DNA of 64,000 nucleotides, from contig CBDHFM010000030.1 in the NCBI GenBank assembly GCA_965262505.1, positions 5,084,001 to 5,148,000 of the forward strand, given 5' to 3'. This stretch comes from JACPPO01 sp965262505. GTDB lineage: Bacteria > Acidobacteriota > Vicinamibacteria > Vicinamibacterales > UBA2999. This document shows, one piece after another, positions 1-8,545 of the stretch; within the stretch, counting starts at the first letter, position 1, and every line of letters starts with the position of its first letter. The position numbers and the translations under genes are program-made. The notes below the pieces were generated by a model. That model was not told the DNA's origin, did no database searches, and saw only the letters and a list, made by a program, of their open reading frames with translations.

Positions 1-37
1 ACGACCGGTAGGATCTCACAACTGCTGTGGGGAAAGG

Positions 38-60
38 GGCGGCACGTCACCCGTGCCGCC
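38..60. other. GC-rich hairpin at left edge
   Basis: A perfect 9-bp inverted repeat (GGCGGCACG / CGTGCCGCC) with a 5-nt loop lies upstream of the first gene. There is no T-tract, so it could be a weak terminator of a gene outside the window or simply a hairpin. Confidence 0.3.
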
Positions 61-132
61 CTGCGTTCCATTCGCGGCGCGCACTTCCACTGTCTTGATC
101 TTCCGCCGTGCGGCCCATAGGCTGTAGCGCCA

Positions 133-2331
133 ATGGCTGTTCACGCCGCCGTCTTTCTCATCACGCTCTCGGGACTCATCTTCGAGATCGGCCTCACGCG
201 CGTCTACTCGGCGACCATCTGGTATCACTACACGTTCATAGCGGTCTCCGTGGCGCTGCTAGGCTGGGGGCTGGGTGGCGTGGTGCTACACCTTCTCCGG
301 CGGCGCATCATCGTGCCGACGATGGAGAAGGCGGCGCTGCTCACGCTGCTCTACGCGGTGACGATACCGTTCTGCCTCTGGCTGATCGTGCAGTTCCCAT
401 TTCGCCTGGAGCGCCTGGCGCTGTATTTCGTCGCGCCGCTCCTGCCCTTCCTGTTGGCCGGGATGGTGCTATCGATGATCTTCCATCTGCACCGAGACAC
501 GTCCGCCAGGCTCTATCTCGCGGACCTGTGTGGTGCGTCGCTGGGGGCGCTGGCTGTCACGTTTCTCCTGGAGAAGGTCGGCGGCGAGATCACGCTCCTG
601 CTCGCCACGGTTCCGCCGTTTGGCGCCGCCGTCTGCCTGTCGCGGCGGTACCGCGTCCTCGCCATCGCAGGGGCCGTTGTCGCGCTGGCGGCCGCTGTCT
701 CGAACGAGCGGAGCGGTCTCTTCCGCGTCACACCGAGCGCGCTCAAAGCCATGCAGCGGCACATGCAGGAGACGCCCGGTACGCGGGTGACCCAGACCGG
801 ATGGAACGCTTATTCGCGCATCGATGCCGTGGAAGGCTTCCCTTCGCCGAACCTCGCGAGGCTGTACATCGACTCCGACGCGTGGACCGACGCCCGAGAG
901 TGGAACGGACGGATCGACAGCATCCGATCCTTGCGCGAGTGGTACCGCGCCCTGCCCTTTCGGTTTGCGCCTGACGCCGAGACGCTCATCATCGGTCCAG
1001 GCGGCGGATCGGACGTCCTCGTCGCGCTCGCGTCCGGGAGCCGCAGGGTCACGGCCGTCGAGCTGAACCCGTTGATGATCGAGTTCGTGCGCCACTACGG
1101 CGAGCGGGCGGGCAACCTCTACGACCGACCCGAGGTCGAGGTCATCTACAGCGAGGGGCGCACCTTCATCAGCCGCACGGATCGGACGTTCGACGTGATC
1201 TTCCTCGGATTCGTGGACACGTGGGCGTTGGTGGCGTCGGGTGGGCTCTCGCTCTCGGAGAACTACCTGTACACGACCGAGGCGTTCCAGGCGTATTACG
1301 ACCGTCTTGCCGATGACGGCGTGCTGGCGATTCTGCGGTGGGAAGCCGATATTCCACGCCTGGTCTCCAACGCCGTCGCGCTCCTTGGCGTCGAACAGGC
1401 GTCGCAAAGAATTGTGGCACTACTTGAGACGCCAGCCGCGCCTGGGAGTCCGGCGCAGATGCTCTTCATGCTGCGGAAGCGTCCGTTTACGGAGGCGGAA
1501 AGAGCCGAGATCATGGATTGGACGCTCGCCGATCCAGTGATCGTCCCCGGCCGCCACGCGGATCCGCCGTACGACGATTTGTTTTCCGGCCGGAAGACGC
1601 TGGAGCAGGTCGTCGCGGAGTCGTCTCGCCGAATCGGACCGGTCTTCGACGACAGTCCCTTCTACTTCGCGACCGAGCGTCCCTGGGGGATGCCGTACGC
1701 GATGCAGCAGGCGCTGGGTCCTCTCTTCTGGTCCGTTCTGGGGCTCATGGGGATCTGCGTGGCCTTCGGCAAGCCGAAAGGCCAGCGGCTCCGGCCGTAC
1801 ACGGCGTCGATCGTCTATTTCGCCTGCCTGGGCGCGGGCTTCATCGCCGTAGAGCTTGCGCTCCTGCAGTACTTCACGCTGCTCCTCGGCCACCCCATCT
1901 TCACCCTGTCGATTCTGCTGTGCACGATTCTGGCCGCCGGCGGCATCGGGAGCGGGCTTAGCGCCCGCGTCCCTATGTGGACGGCCTGCCTTGCCGTGGC
2001 CAGCCTCAGCGGCGCGATGGCCTTCGGGCTGCCGCGGTTCGTTCCGGCCTTCCTGCCACTTGAACTGAGTGCGCGGTTGGCGATCGCCGTGGCCTGCATC
2101 GTGCCGCTCGGCCTGGTCATGGGCATGCCGTTTCCTCAAGGCCTGCGCCGCACGGGCCAGGGATCCCTGCCCCCGCCCCCGTTCTACTGGGGGCTCAACG
2201 GCGTCATGTCCGTGATTGGCTCGGTCGGGACCATCGTCATCGCGCTGGTGTTCGGGTTTCAGACCGCGATGCTCACAGGGAGCGCTTGCTATCTGATGGC
2301 TGCCGTCGCGTCAGGCGCCATGAGGCAGTGA
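133..2331 (+). CDS. Spermidine-synthase-like membrane protein
   Basis: This 732-residue protein combines membrane segments with a spermidine-synthase-type methyltransferase fold. About six hydrophobic helices fill residues 1-190. A Rossmann-type SAM/dcSAM-binding loop (IIGPGGGSDV near residue 287, VELNP downstream) marks the catalytic-like domain. A second block of about seven helices runs from residue 530 to the end. This matches the widespread family annotated as spermine/spermidine synthase fused to transporter-like helices, whose substrate is generally unknown; polyamine synthesis should not be assumed. The ATG at 133 begins directly with a hydrophobic helix and has no obvious Shine-Dalgarno sequence. 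It stands alone, with no polyamine genes nearby. Confidence 0.85.
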   Translation: MAVHAAVFLITLSGLIFEIGLTRVYSATIWYHYTFIAVSVALLGWGLGGVVLHLLRRRIIVPTMEKAALLTLLYAVTIPFCLWLIVQFPFRLERLALYFVAPLLPFLLAGMVLSMIFHLHRDTSARLYLADLCGASLGALAVTFLLEKVGGEITLLLATVPPFGAAVCLSRRYRVLAIAGAVVALAAAVSNERSGLFRVTPSALKAMQRHMQETPGTRVTQTGWNAYSRIDAVEGFPSPNLARLYIDSDAWTDAREWNGRIDSIRSLREWYRALPFRFAPDAETLIIGPGGGSDVLVALASGSRRVTAVELNPLMIEFVRHYGERAGNLYDRPEVEVIYSEGRTFISRTDRTFDVIFLGFVDTWALVASGGLSLSENYLYTTEAFQAYYDRLADDGVLAILRWEADIPRLVSNAVALLGVEQASQRIVALLETPAAPGSPAQMLFMLRKRPFTEAERAEIMDWTLADPVIVPGRHADPPYDDLFSGRKTLEQVVAESSRRIGPVFDDSPFYFATERPWGMPYAMQQALGPLFWSVLGLMGICVAFGKPKGQRLRPYTASIVYFACLGAGFIAVELALLQYFTLLLGHPIFTLSILLCTILAAGGIGSGLSARVPMWTACLAVASLSGAMAFGLPRFVPAFLPLELSARLAIAVACIVPLGLVMGMPFPQGLRRTGQGSLPPPPFYWGLNGVMSVIGSVGTIVIALVFGFQTAMLTGSACYLMAAVASGAMRQ

Positions 2332-2492
2332 CGCCTGACGCGGCGCAGGGTCGACGGCACGCGCCGCCTAGCCTGAAGCCACCAACCGCCTCTACCACGC
2401 GCGTTCATCGGGTCGCCCGCATTCTCTGTGCAACGTTCGCCGGTTTCCGTGCAAACAAACGGAATTGCGGAGCTAAGATCCGGCCAACAACC

Positions 2493-2717
2493 ATGTCAAC
2501 CTTGCAGCCGCGCGACCTGGTCCTGAAACGTCAAGACCGCCGCGATCGTACCGAATACCTGCTCTATCAGTACGATGGCTCGACCGTACTGAAACAGGTC
2601 GGGGGGCCGTGGAGCAGCGAGGCCGAAGCCCTACATATCGCGCTCCAGAAGTGGGCACCCGTGGGCAACGTGTACTACGAAACAGAGCCGAACGGGCTCC
2701 GTGTCATCTCTGGGTGA
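2493..2717 (+). CDS. Small conserved-looking hypothetical protein (74 aa)
   Basis: An ATG at 2493 opens a 74-residue frame; a longer in-frame extension runs upstream without a convincing start, so the internal ATG is preferred. The product is soluble, rich in charged and aromatic residues (EYLLYQYDGS, GNVYYETEPNGLR), and has no signal peptide or membrane helix. It looks like a compact alpha/beta domain. I do not recognise the family. It is followed by a hairpin that may end transcription. Confidence 0.5.
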   Translation: MSTLQPRDLVLKRQDRRDRTEYLLYQYDGSTVLKQVGGPWSSEAEALHIALQKWAPVGNVYYETEPNGLRVISG

Positions 2718-2755
2718 TTGCCGAACCGGTGCAGTGAGTGGTACGAAACCGCACC

Positions 2756-2783
2756 TGCCGCTCGGATTCAACTCCGAGCGGCA
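2756..2783. terminator. Possible bidirectional terminator hairpin
   Basis: A perfect 10-bp inverted repeat (TGCCGCTCGG / CCGAGCGGCA) with an 8-nt loop sits between two convergent genes. T-tracts are poor, so intrinsic termination is only plausible. Confidence 0.45.
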
Positions 2784-2818
2784 GGGCGGTATGTTTGGGG
2801 CTGGTGCTACTGCGTGGA

Positions 2819-3943
2819 CTATACCGAGCCCTCGTCGATGACCGAATGCCGCTGCGTGCCGATGCCTTCGATCGAGCATATGGCGGTGTCGCCCGCGCGC
2901 ATCCAGCGCGGTTCCGCGCGCTCGATGTTCGTGCCGGCCGGACTGCCGCCAGCGAGCACGTCTCCAGGGTTCAGAGTCATGAGGTGGGACCCATAGCTCA
3001 GCAACTCGTAAATATTGTGGGTCATCCGCTCGGTGTTTGAATCCTGCATCACCGTTTCGTTGAGCGTGAACGTGTGGCGCGTGTTCATCGGCTCGGGCAT
3101 GAATTCCTTCGGCACGATGAACGGACCCAGCGGCCCGAACGTGTCATGGTTCTTGCTGACGAGCCAGTCGGGTCCGCCCATCTTCCGATCGCCGCGCCCG
3201 CCGCGATCCGAGACGTCAATCTCGATCGTGTAGCCGAAGATGTAGTCCGCAGCGCTGTCAACCGGCACGTACTTGGCCGTCCTGCCGATCACGACGCCGA
3301 ACTCGCACTCGAAGTCGATATTGGTCCGGCCCCGAGGTACCACGATCGGGTCAAACGCCCCGATGACGGTTCTGGGGGACTTGATGAACATATACGGATT
3401 GCTGCGAGTGTCGCCCGCCTCGCGCTCCCAGATTCCTGGCGCCGAAACCGCCGTGCTGGCCGGTTCTGGAGCGGCACCTTCACTCTCTTGCAGCGCAGCG
3501 ATCCCGTCCTGGTGCTCGGCATAATTACCGCCACCATTCAGAATAAGCCCCGGTCGGACCGGTGGCAGCGTTGTGAGGCTGTCGATTGCGTACGCGTATG
3601 CAGGCGCGTCTGCAGCGGCGGACACGCTCCGAGCGATCTCGGCCAGGCGGCCTCCCCACTCGGCGTCGTATGCGCTGATGAGTTGCGACATGTCTGCCGG
3701 TACCGCTAGGTTCGGCGCGGAGGCATTGCTGCTCTCGAACGCAGCGTTCGCCTGTCCGATGTCGATGATCTGATCGTCCTGCAGGGCGAGCCCCAGAAAC
3801 GGTGTCCCGGCCCGCTCAAACGTTCCGAGCTTGAACGGCACCGCCGCCCCGCCTGATTGAGCACCCGTACTCCCGCTGCAGGCCGCCAGGACTGCAGCCA
3901 GGAAAAACCCCAGAAACGCCCCGCCGATCGTTCTTCGTTTCAT
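2819..3943 (-). CDS. Lipoprotein of the fumarylacetoacetate hydrolase (FAH) family
   Basis: The 374-residue product starts with a lipoprotein signal (basic MKRR, hydrophobic core, LAAC with Cys22), so it should be exported and lipidated. The mature part carries the FAH fold: NGGGNYAEH, an acidic metal-binding stretch DFECEFGVVIGR and a later GGRGDRKMGGPDW segment. Family enzymes cleave C-C bonds in acylpyruvates or act as decarboxylases or isomerases with Mg2+ or Mn2+, normally in the cytosol, so an exported form is unusual and its substrate is unknown. It is transcribed convergently with the small gene to its left and has no pathway neighbours. Confidence 0.85.
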   Translation of the reverse strand: MKRRTIGGAFLGFFLAAVLAACSGSTGAQSGGAAVPFKLGTFERAGTPFLGLALQDDQIIDIGQANAAFESSNASAPNLAVPADMSQLISAYDAEWGGRLAEIARSVSAAADAPAYAYAIDSLTTLPPVRPGLILNGGGNYAEHQDGIAALQESEGAAPEPASTAVSAPGIWEREAGDTRSNPYMFIKSPRTVIGAFDPIVVPRGRTNIDFECEFGVVIGRTAKYVPVDSAADYIFGYTIEIDVSDRGGRGDRKMGGPDWLVSKNHDTFGPLGPFIVPKEFMPEPMNTRHTFTLNETVMQDSNTERMTHNIYELLSYGSHLMTLNPGDVLAGGSPAGTNIERAEPRWMRAGDTAICSIEGIGTQRHSVIDEGSV

Positions 3944-4029
3944 CCCGACCTCATGCTGTTAAGAAGTTCCATGGAACTGGCAGGCACACGTAGGCGCCGC
4001 CAGAGAATGATCATACCGCGACGGTCGTG

Positions 4030-4044
4030 GGTCATTCTACGCCA
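4030..4044. repeat. 15-bp direct repeat flanking IS3 element (left)
   Basis: GGTCATTCTACGCCA recurs identically at 5427-5441, on the other side of the IS3 element. It is much longer than the 3-5 bp target duplication usual for IS3. Confidence 0.7.
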
Positions 4045-4097
4045 TCCCGCGCCCCACGATTTCTTTGGACAGCCTTCTGCGAGAAGGAGAATGAGTT

Positions 4098-5386
4098 ATG
4101 TCCAAGGGAAAACAGCACGAGGCTGAGGCCTCGGAGGGAGCCCGGAGGGCGACCGCAGAGGCCTCAGCCTCGTGGGCGCTCGTCGGCACGGGGCGGTGGT
4201 CCGCGCGACGAAAAGTCTCCGTGGTCATCGAGGTCCTCAAGGGGGAATCACTCGAGAGCCTCAGTCGTCGCCATGGCGTGACGGCGGCGAAGCTCTCGCA
4301 GTGGCGTGACGACTTCGTGGCCGGCGGTGAGGCCCGCCTCAAGCATCGCGAGGTCGCCGTCGAGGGCGCGGACACGCGGCGGCTCAAGAGCGTCGTGGCG
4401 GATCTCGCCACCGACAAGACGTTGCTGGCCGAGAAGATTCGACACCTGGAGGCCGGCCGCCCTTTTGGGCTGGTGGAGGTCGAAGCGATGAGTCACGCGA
4501 CTTCGCCCTCCACCCACCGGCCGTACGGCATCGCCCGCGTCACGCGCGTGTGGCAGGTGCCGCGCTCGACGGTCTACGCGCAACGGAACCGGCGCGCCCG
4601 GCCGACGCCGGTGGCCAAGCGCGGACCCAAGCCGCCCCAGTCGGATGCGGAGCTGACGGCCGCGGTCCGGGCCGTGATCGCCGCGAGTCCGTTCCACGGC
4701 GAAGGGCACCGCAAGATCTGGGCGCGCTTGCGGGTGCAGGGGCTGCGCACGTCGAAACGTCGAAACGTCGGACGTTGGTCGTGATGCGCGCTGCCGACTT
4801 GCTCGGCCCTGCGCGGCTGCCCACGCCGGTCGCCGCCCGTCCCCACGACGGCACCATCGTCACCGCCAGTCCCAACGTGATGTGGGGCACCGATGCGACG
4901 GCCACCGTGACGCTGGCGGACGGCCACGTCACGATCGTCGGGGCGATCGATCACTGCACGGCCGAATGTGTGGGACTACACGCGGCGAAGTACGGCACGC
5001 GCTTCGAGGCGTTGGAGCCGGTGCGCCAGGGCGTCCGAGATCACTTCGGGACGATGGCCGCCGGCGTGGCGAGCGGGCTCACGATGCGCCACGACCACGG
5101 CAGTCAGTACATGAGCAACGACTTTCACGCCGAGCTCCGGTTCCTCGGCATCGTGTCATCACCGGCCTTCGTCCGCCAGCCCGAGGGGAACGGCTGCATC
5201 GAACGGTTCTTCCGCACCCTCAAGGAACAGCTGCTGTGGGTGCGCCACTTTACGGATGTCGAGGACTTGCAGCAGGCGCTGCGCACCTTCAAGGAGACCT
5301 ATAACCAGCAGTGGTTGATCGAGCGACTCGGCTTCCGCGCACCCGCCGTCGTCCGTCGCGCGGTTGCGCTCACCACGGCCGCGTGA
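4098..5386 (+). pseudogene. IS3-family transposase broken by an 8-bp duplication
   Basis: The N-terminal part (4098-4784) has a helix-turn-helix (LSRRHGVTAAKLSQWRDDF) and the HTH_21-like segment. The C-terminal part, in another frame (to 5386), has the rve catalytic core with D (WGTDAT), D (RHDHGSQYM) and E (NGCIERFFRTLKEQ). The frames meet at 4749-4772, where ACGTCGAA is repeated in tandem. Removing one copy fuses them cleanly into GLRTSKRRTLVVMRAADLL, the expected family sequence. It is therefore a recent frameshift and not a programmed one. A perfect hairpin overlaps codons 7-26. Confidence 0.88.
4116..4174. repeat. 17-bp perfect inverted repeat inside IS3 transposase start
   Basis: CACGAGGCTGAGGCCTC (4116-4132) pairs exactly with GAGGCCTCAGCCTCGTG (4158-4174) across a 25-nt loop. 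It begins 18 nt after the start codon, so in mRNA it could block initiating ribosomes on read-through transcripts. IS elements often use such hairpins against external transcription; the role here is inference. Confidence 0.75.
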
Positions 5387-5426
5387 ATACACTCACCCGG
5401 CTGTCCAAGAAATCCGTGGCGGTACA

Positions 5427-5441
5427 GGTCATTCTACGCCA
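5427..5441. repeat. 15-bp direct repeat flanking IS3 element (right)
   Basis: Identical to 4030-4044. It lies just outside the right terminal repeat of the IS3 element. Confidence 0.7.
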
Positions 5442-5483
5442 GAAGCTCGTTGGCCGGTCGATCTCGCGGAATTGTTCCTATCG

Positions 5484-6662
5484 TCAGGTGCAACCTCTGT
5501 AGCCATAGAGCCAATCGAAATAATCGAAATCGTCGCTGGCACGCCGGGCCAGAAGTGCGTTTCGGAGCGGTACGCCGACACCGTGGATGTGTTTCACTTC
5601 TCCAAACAATCGGGCCGCCTCCTGGACCCGCGACGTTCGAGGTATCCGGGCTTCCTGATAGGCGCGAAAAACCCTCTCCGCATCGCCAGCGTGTTCTGCC
5701 ATCTTGTCTCCGAGACAGATCGCATCCTCCAAAGCCTGGCAGGCCCCCTGCGCGACGTACTGAAGCATCGGATGGGCGGCGTCTCCCAGTAACGTGATAC
5801 GGTTGCGCGTCCAGTTCGATATAGGCAGTCGGTCGAACATCGGCCACCGCCGGCCGCGCCACATCTTGGCAATCCCGCGCCGGACGCGAGGACACGTCTT
5901 GCTGAAATGCTCATCCAGTTCCTCAGTGGTCCCCCAATCATCGGAACCCTGCTTGTACCGGTAACTCCTAAACACCGCCACCTGGTTGAAAAGCTCTCCG
6001 GGGCGGATGCAATACTGGACGAAGTGCAGATCGGGCCCGACCCAGATCGTCATGCTTTCCAGATCGGCGTCCTCGGGCACTTCCTCCATCGGAACCGTTC
6101 CACGGTATGCGACGAACTGGGCGCATATGGGATCCCCGTCGTCGTCGATTGTCCTGCGTACCAGGGAATGGAGGCCGTCGGCTCCGATCAGCGCATCGCA
6201 CTCGTAGGCTGAGCCATCCAGGAATTCCACCCGCACTCCGTCGCCGAGGTCCTCGATCCGAACAGCTTCCTTGTTGCTTTCCAGGACAATCCGCGGACTG
6301 TTCCTGCAGGCGTTCAGCTCAGCGCCCAGCAGATCGCCGCGATGCATCACCAGGTACGGATATCCGAAATGATCGAGGAATTTCCGGCCCAGATCAACGG
6401 CCGTAATCAATTCGCCGGAAACCGCGTCCCCCATGACGAGCCTTTTGGGGAACATGGCCTGATGCTTGATCTCGTCCAGAATGCCCAAACAATCCAGGGC
6501 GCGCGTGGCGTTGGGGGCGAGTTGAAGTCCGGCCCCCAATTCGGCGAACTCTTCGGCCTTTTCGATCACGTGCGCGGTATAACCGGCCCGGGATACAGCG
6601 AGCGCCGTGGCCAGGCCTCCAATACCGCCACCGATAATCAAGAGGGGGATTCTATGCGCCAA
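5484..6662 (-). CDS. FAD-dependent aromatic-ring monooxygenase
   Basis: The 392-residue product is a group A flavoprotein monooxygenase like salicylate or 3-hydroxybenzoate 6-hydroxylases. The N-terminus has the FAD dinucleotide loop GGGIGGLATALAVSRAG, the middle has the DG motif (LIGADGLHSLVR), and the C-terminal half has the GD motif GDAAHPMLQYVAQGA. It uses NAD(P)H and O2 to hydroxylate a phenolic substrate; specificity cannot be read from sequence. The length is normal and the gene looks intact. It has no catabolic neighbours; the IS3 element lies just downstream and tRNA-Phe upstream. Confidence 0.88.
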   Translation of the reverse strand: MAHRIPLLIIGGGIGGLATALAVSRAGYTAHVIEKAEEFAELGAGLQLAPNATRALDCLGILDEIKHQAMFPKRLVMGDAVSGELITAVDLGRKFLDHFGYPYLVMHRGDLLGAELNACRNSPRIVLESNKEAVRIEDLGDGVRVEFLDGSAYECDALIGADGLHSLVRRTIDDDGDPICAQFVAYRGTVPMEEVPEDADLESMTIWVGPDLHFVQYCIRPGELFNQVAVFRSYRYKQGSDDWGTTEELDEHFSKTCPRVRRGIAKMWRGRRWPMFDRLPISNWTRNRITLLGDAAHPMLQYVAQGACQALEDAICLGDKMAEHAGDAERVFRAYQEARIPRTSRVQEAARLFGEVKHIHGVGVPLRNALLARRASDDFDYFDWLYGYRGCT

Positions 6663-6861
6663 CAGTTTTCCTCCGCATCGGATCGTGGCCCTTTCAGGTA
6701 CGTCACGACGGCGGAGATCGGTTTTAGGCGAGGAGTTTTTCGGGCACAGAGGATGCTCCTCTCAATCGGAACCATCTGGCGCCGTTCGTGCCTGCCTGTT
6801 ACCCTGGTGTTACCCCGACGATCCTCCCGTTACTCAGTGTGACTATGTGTGCCAGTAAAAA

Positions 6862-6937
6862 TGGTGCCGAGGGACGGAATTGAACCGCCGACACCGTGAT
6901 TTTCAGTCACGTGCTCTACCAACTGAGCTACCTCGGC
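6862..6937 (-). tRNA. tRNA-Phe (GAA)
   Basis: A complete 76-nt cloverleaf reads on the minus strand. The acceptor stem is GCCGAGG/CCTCGGC, the D stem GCTC/GAGC, the anticodon loop CTGAAAA with anticodon GAA, the T loop TTCAATT, the discriminator A, and CCA is genome-encoded. No integrase or duplicated 3' end flanks it. Confidence 0.97.
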
Positions 6938-7075
6938 ACTGGACGTATTCGTAAACAAGGAAGGACCGCGAAGTATAACATGTGCCACGCGGTCACCCGG
7001 GTTGGCACGATTGAACGCGCCGTGCTTCGGAAGTAAAATGACCGCCCGCTCTCAGTACCCGTAGACTGAACCGTC

Positions 7076-8122
7076 ATGGCGATCAGAATGGACAAGAGTT
7101 TCGTCCCCTTCATCGTGATTCTCGCGCTGGTCGCCTGCTCACCCAACGCTCCCGAGGCCCCCGTCAACGAGACCGTTGGGAGCGAGGCTCCCGGCAGCGG
7201 CCCGGCCGCCTCCGAGGTGGCCGGGCCGCTGCCGGCCCAGTTGCCCGCCGTGGTTGCGTACGTCAACGGCGAGCCCATCAGCGGGGCGGACCTAGAGCTG
7301 GCGTTTGGCGAGATCGAGGCTCGCGCCGGCGGGTCCGTGCCCGCCGAACAGCGCGACGTCGTGATCCGCGAAGTACTCGATCAGCTCATCGGCTACCGAC
7401 TGCTCCTGCAGGAGAGCCTCTCGCGCAGGACTTCCGTGCCTGAGGCTGAGGTCGACGCGGGAATTGCCGAGCTTCGCGCGCAGTTCCCATCCGAGGAGGC
7501 CTTTGCCGAGATGCTCGAGCTCAGACAGGTGACGCTGGCGATGCTTCGCGCGGATGCGCGCCAGGGGCTGCAGGTCGATGCCATGCTTGAAGGCGAACTG
7601 GCCGCTCAGACGACAGTGACGCCCGAGCAGGTCGCGGAGTTTTACGAAAGCAATCTCACCGAGTTTCAACAGGGCGAGCGTGTGCGCGCCAGCCATATCC
7701 TGGTCGGTTTTCCAGAGAACGCCGATGACGCAGCCAAGGAGCAGGCGCGCGCCCGGGCTCTGGGTGTACTGATTGAGCTGAACGTCGGCGGGGACTTCGC
7801 TGCGCTCGCGAAGCAGTTCTCGGATGACCCCGGCAGTGGGCCCAACGGCGGGGACCTCGGTTACTTCGAGCGGGGACAGATGGTCGGTCCCTTCGAGGAG
7901 GTGGCGTTCTCGCTGCCGCCGGCCCAGACCAGCGATCTCGTCGAGAGCCCCTTCGGCTATCACATCATCAGGGTGATCGATAGGCAGGCGCCTCGAACGA
8001 TCCCACTCACCGAGGCCCGCCCGCAGGTTCGGCAGTTCCTCGAGGACCAGAACCGCGAGCTGCAGGCGCGGGCGTTTGTCGAAGCGCTCAGAGCCAAGAG
8101 CAAGGTCGACATCTACATCTGA
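7076..8122 (+). CDS. Parvulin-type peptidyl-prolyl isomerase lipoprotein (SurA/PrsA-like)
   Basis: The 348-residue product begins with a lipoprotein signal ending in LVAC (Cys21), followed by a low-complexity linker. Residues about 60-200 form a SurA-like chaperone domain. A parvulin rotamase domain follows at about 200-310, with RASHILVGF, a GGDFAALAKQFSDDPGS segment, GGDLGYF and a terminal GYHIIRV. It should assist folding or outer-membrane delivery of exported proteins. It is first in a same-strand run: the S4 gene starts 5 bp after its stop. An internal ATG at 7088 is an alternative start. Confidence 0.9.
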   Translation: MAIRMDKSFVPFIVILALVACSPNAPEAPVNETVGSEAPGSGPAASEVAGPLPAQLPAVVAYVNGEPISGADLELAFGEIEARAGGSVPAEQRDVVIREVLDQLIGYRLLLQESLSRRTSVPEAEVDAGIAELRAQFPSEEAFAEMLELRQVTLAMLRADARQGLQVDAMLEGELAAQTTVTPEQVAEFYESNLTEFQQGERVRASHILVGFPENADDAAKEQARARALGVLIELNVGGDFAALAKQFSDDPGSGPNGGDLGYFERGQMVGPFEEVAFSLPPAQTSDLVESPFGYHIIRVIDRQAPRTIPLTEARPQVRQFLEDQNRELQARAFVEALRAKSKVDIYI

Positions 8123-8126
8123 ACGC

Positions 8127-8513
8127 GTGGACGACGCGACTCGCTTGGACGTGTGGCTCGACGTGGCATGCCTGTTCAAGACACGCTCGGAGGCCAAACG
8201 CGCCTGTGAAGGCGGCAAGGTCGAGGTCAACGGGCACAGAGCCAAGCCCAACCGTCACCTTCGCGACGGCGATCGCATCCGCATTGGCCGCCCGTTTGGC
8301 CGTCACCAGGACATCGTCGTCCGCCTCCTGATCGAGCAGCACGTCAAGAAGTCCGAGGCGAAGGCGCTCTATGACGACGTGACGCCGAAACCGAGCGCGG
8401 AGGAGGTGGAAATGCGTCGAATGGAGCGCACCTACCGGGCGGCGACGCGCGCGGCCGGCACGCCGGATCGGCGCCAGCGGCGCGAGCGAAGACGGGCCAA
8501 GGAGCGGGGCTGA
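8127..8513 (+). CDS. S4-domain RNA-binding protein (Hsp15-like)
   Basis: An open frame extends upstream into the isomerase gene, but a GTG at 8127, just after that gene's stop, gives the natural start (VDDATRLDVWLDVACLFKTR). The 128-residue product has an N-terminal S4 RNA-binding domain (RSEAKRACEGGKVEVNGHR, LRDGDRIRI) and a strongly basic C-terminal tail (RRQRRERRRAKERG). This matches Hsp15/RNA-binding S4 proteins, which bind stalled 50S subunits; the target here is inferred. It is probably cotranscribed with the isomerase. Confidence 0.85.
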   Translation: MDDATRLDVWLDVACLFKTRSEAKRACEGGKVEVNGHRAKPNRHLRDGDRIRIGRPFGRHQDIVVRLLIEQHVKKSEAKALYDDVTPKPSAEEVEMRRMERTYRAATRAAGTPDRRQRRERRRAKERG

Positions 8514-8545
8514 CGCGCGGACCAAAGACTGATTTACGATGAACC

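Larger units (their letters stand above)
4045..5426 (+). mobile_element. IS3-family insertion sequence
   Basis: The element is bounded by imperfect inverted repeats: CACGATTTCTTTGGACAGCC near 4055-4074, and its counterpart reading ACGGATTTCTTGGACAGCC on the other strand near 5398-5418. The right end terminates in CA as expected for the family. It carries one transposase reading frame, broken by a duplication. The exact ends are inferred from the flanking 15-bp direct repeats. Confidence 0.75.

Noticed and set aside
6862..6937. tRNA-Phe considered as an integration site of a genomic island
   Set aside because: No duplicated tRNA 3' end and no integrase nearby; flanking genes look like ordinary chromosome.
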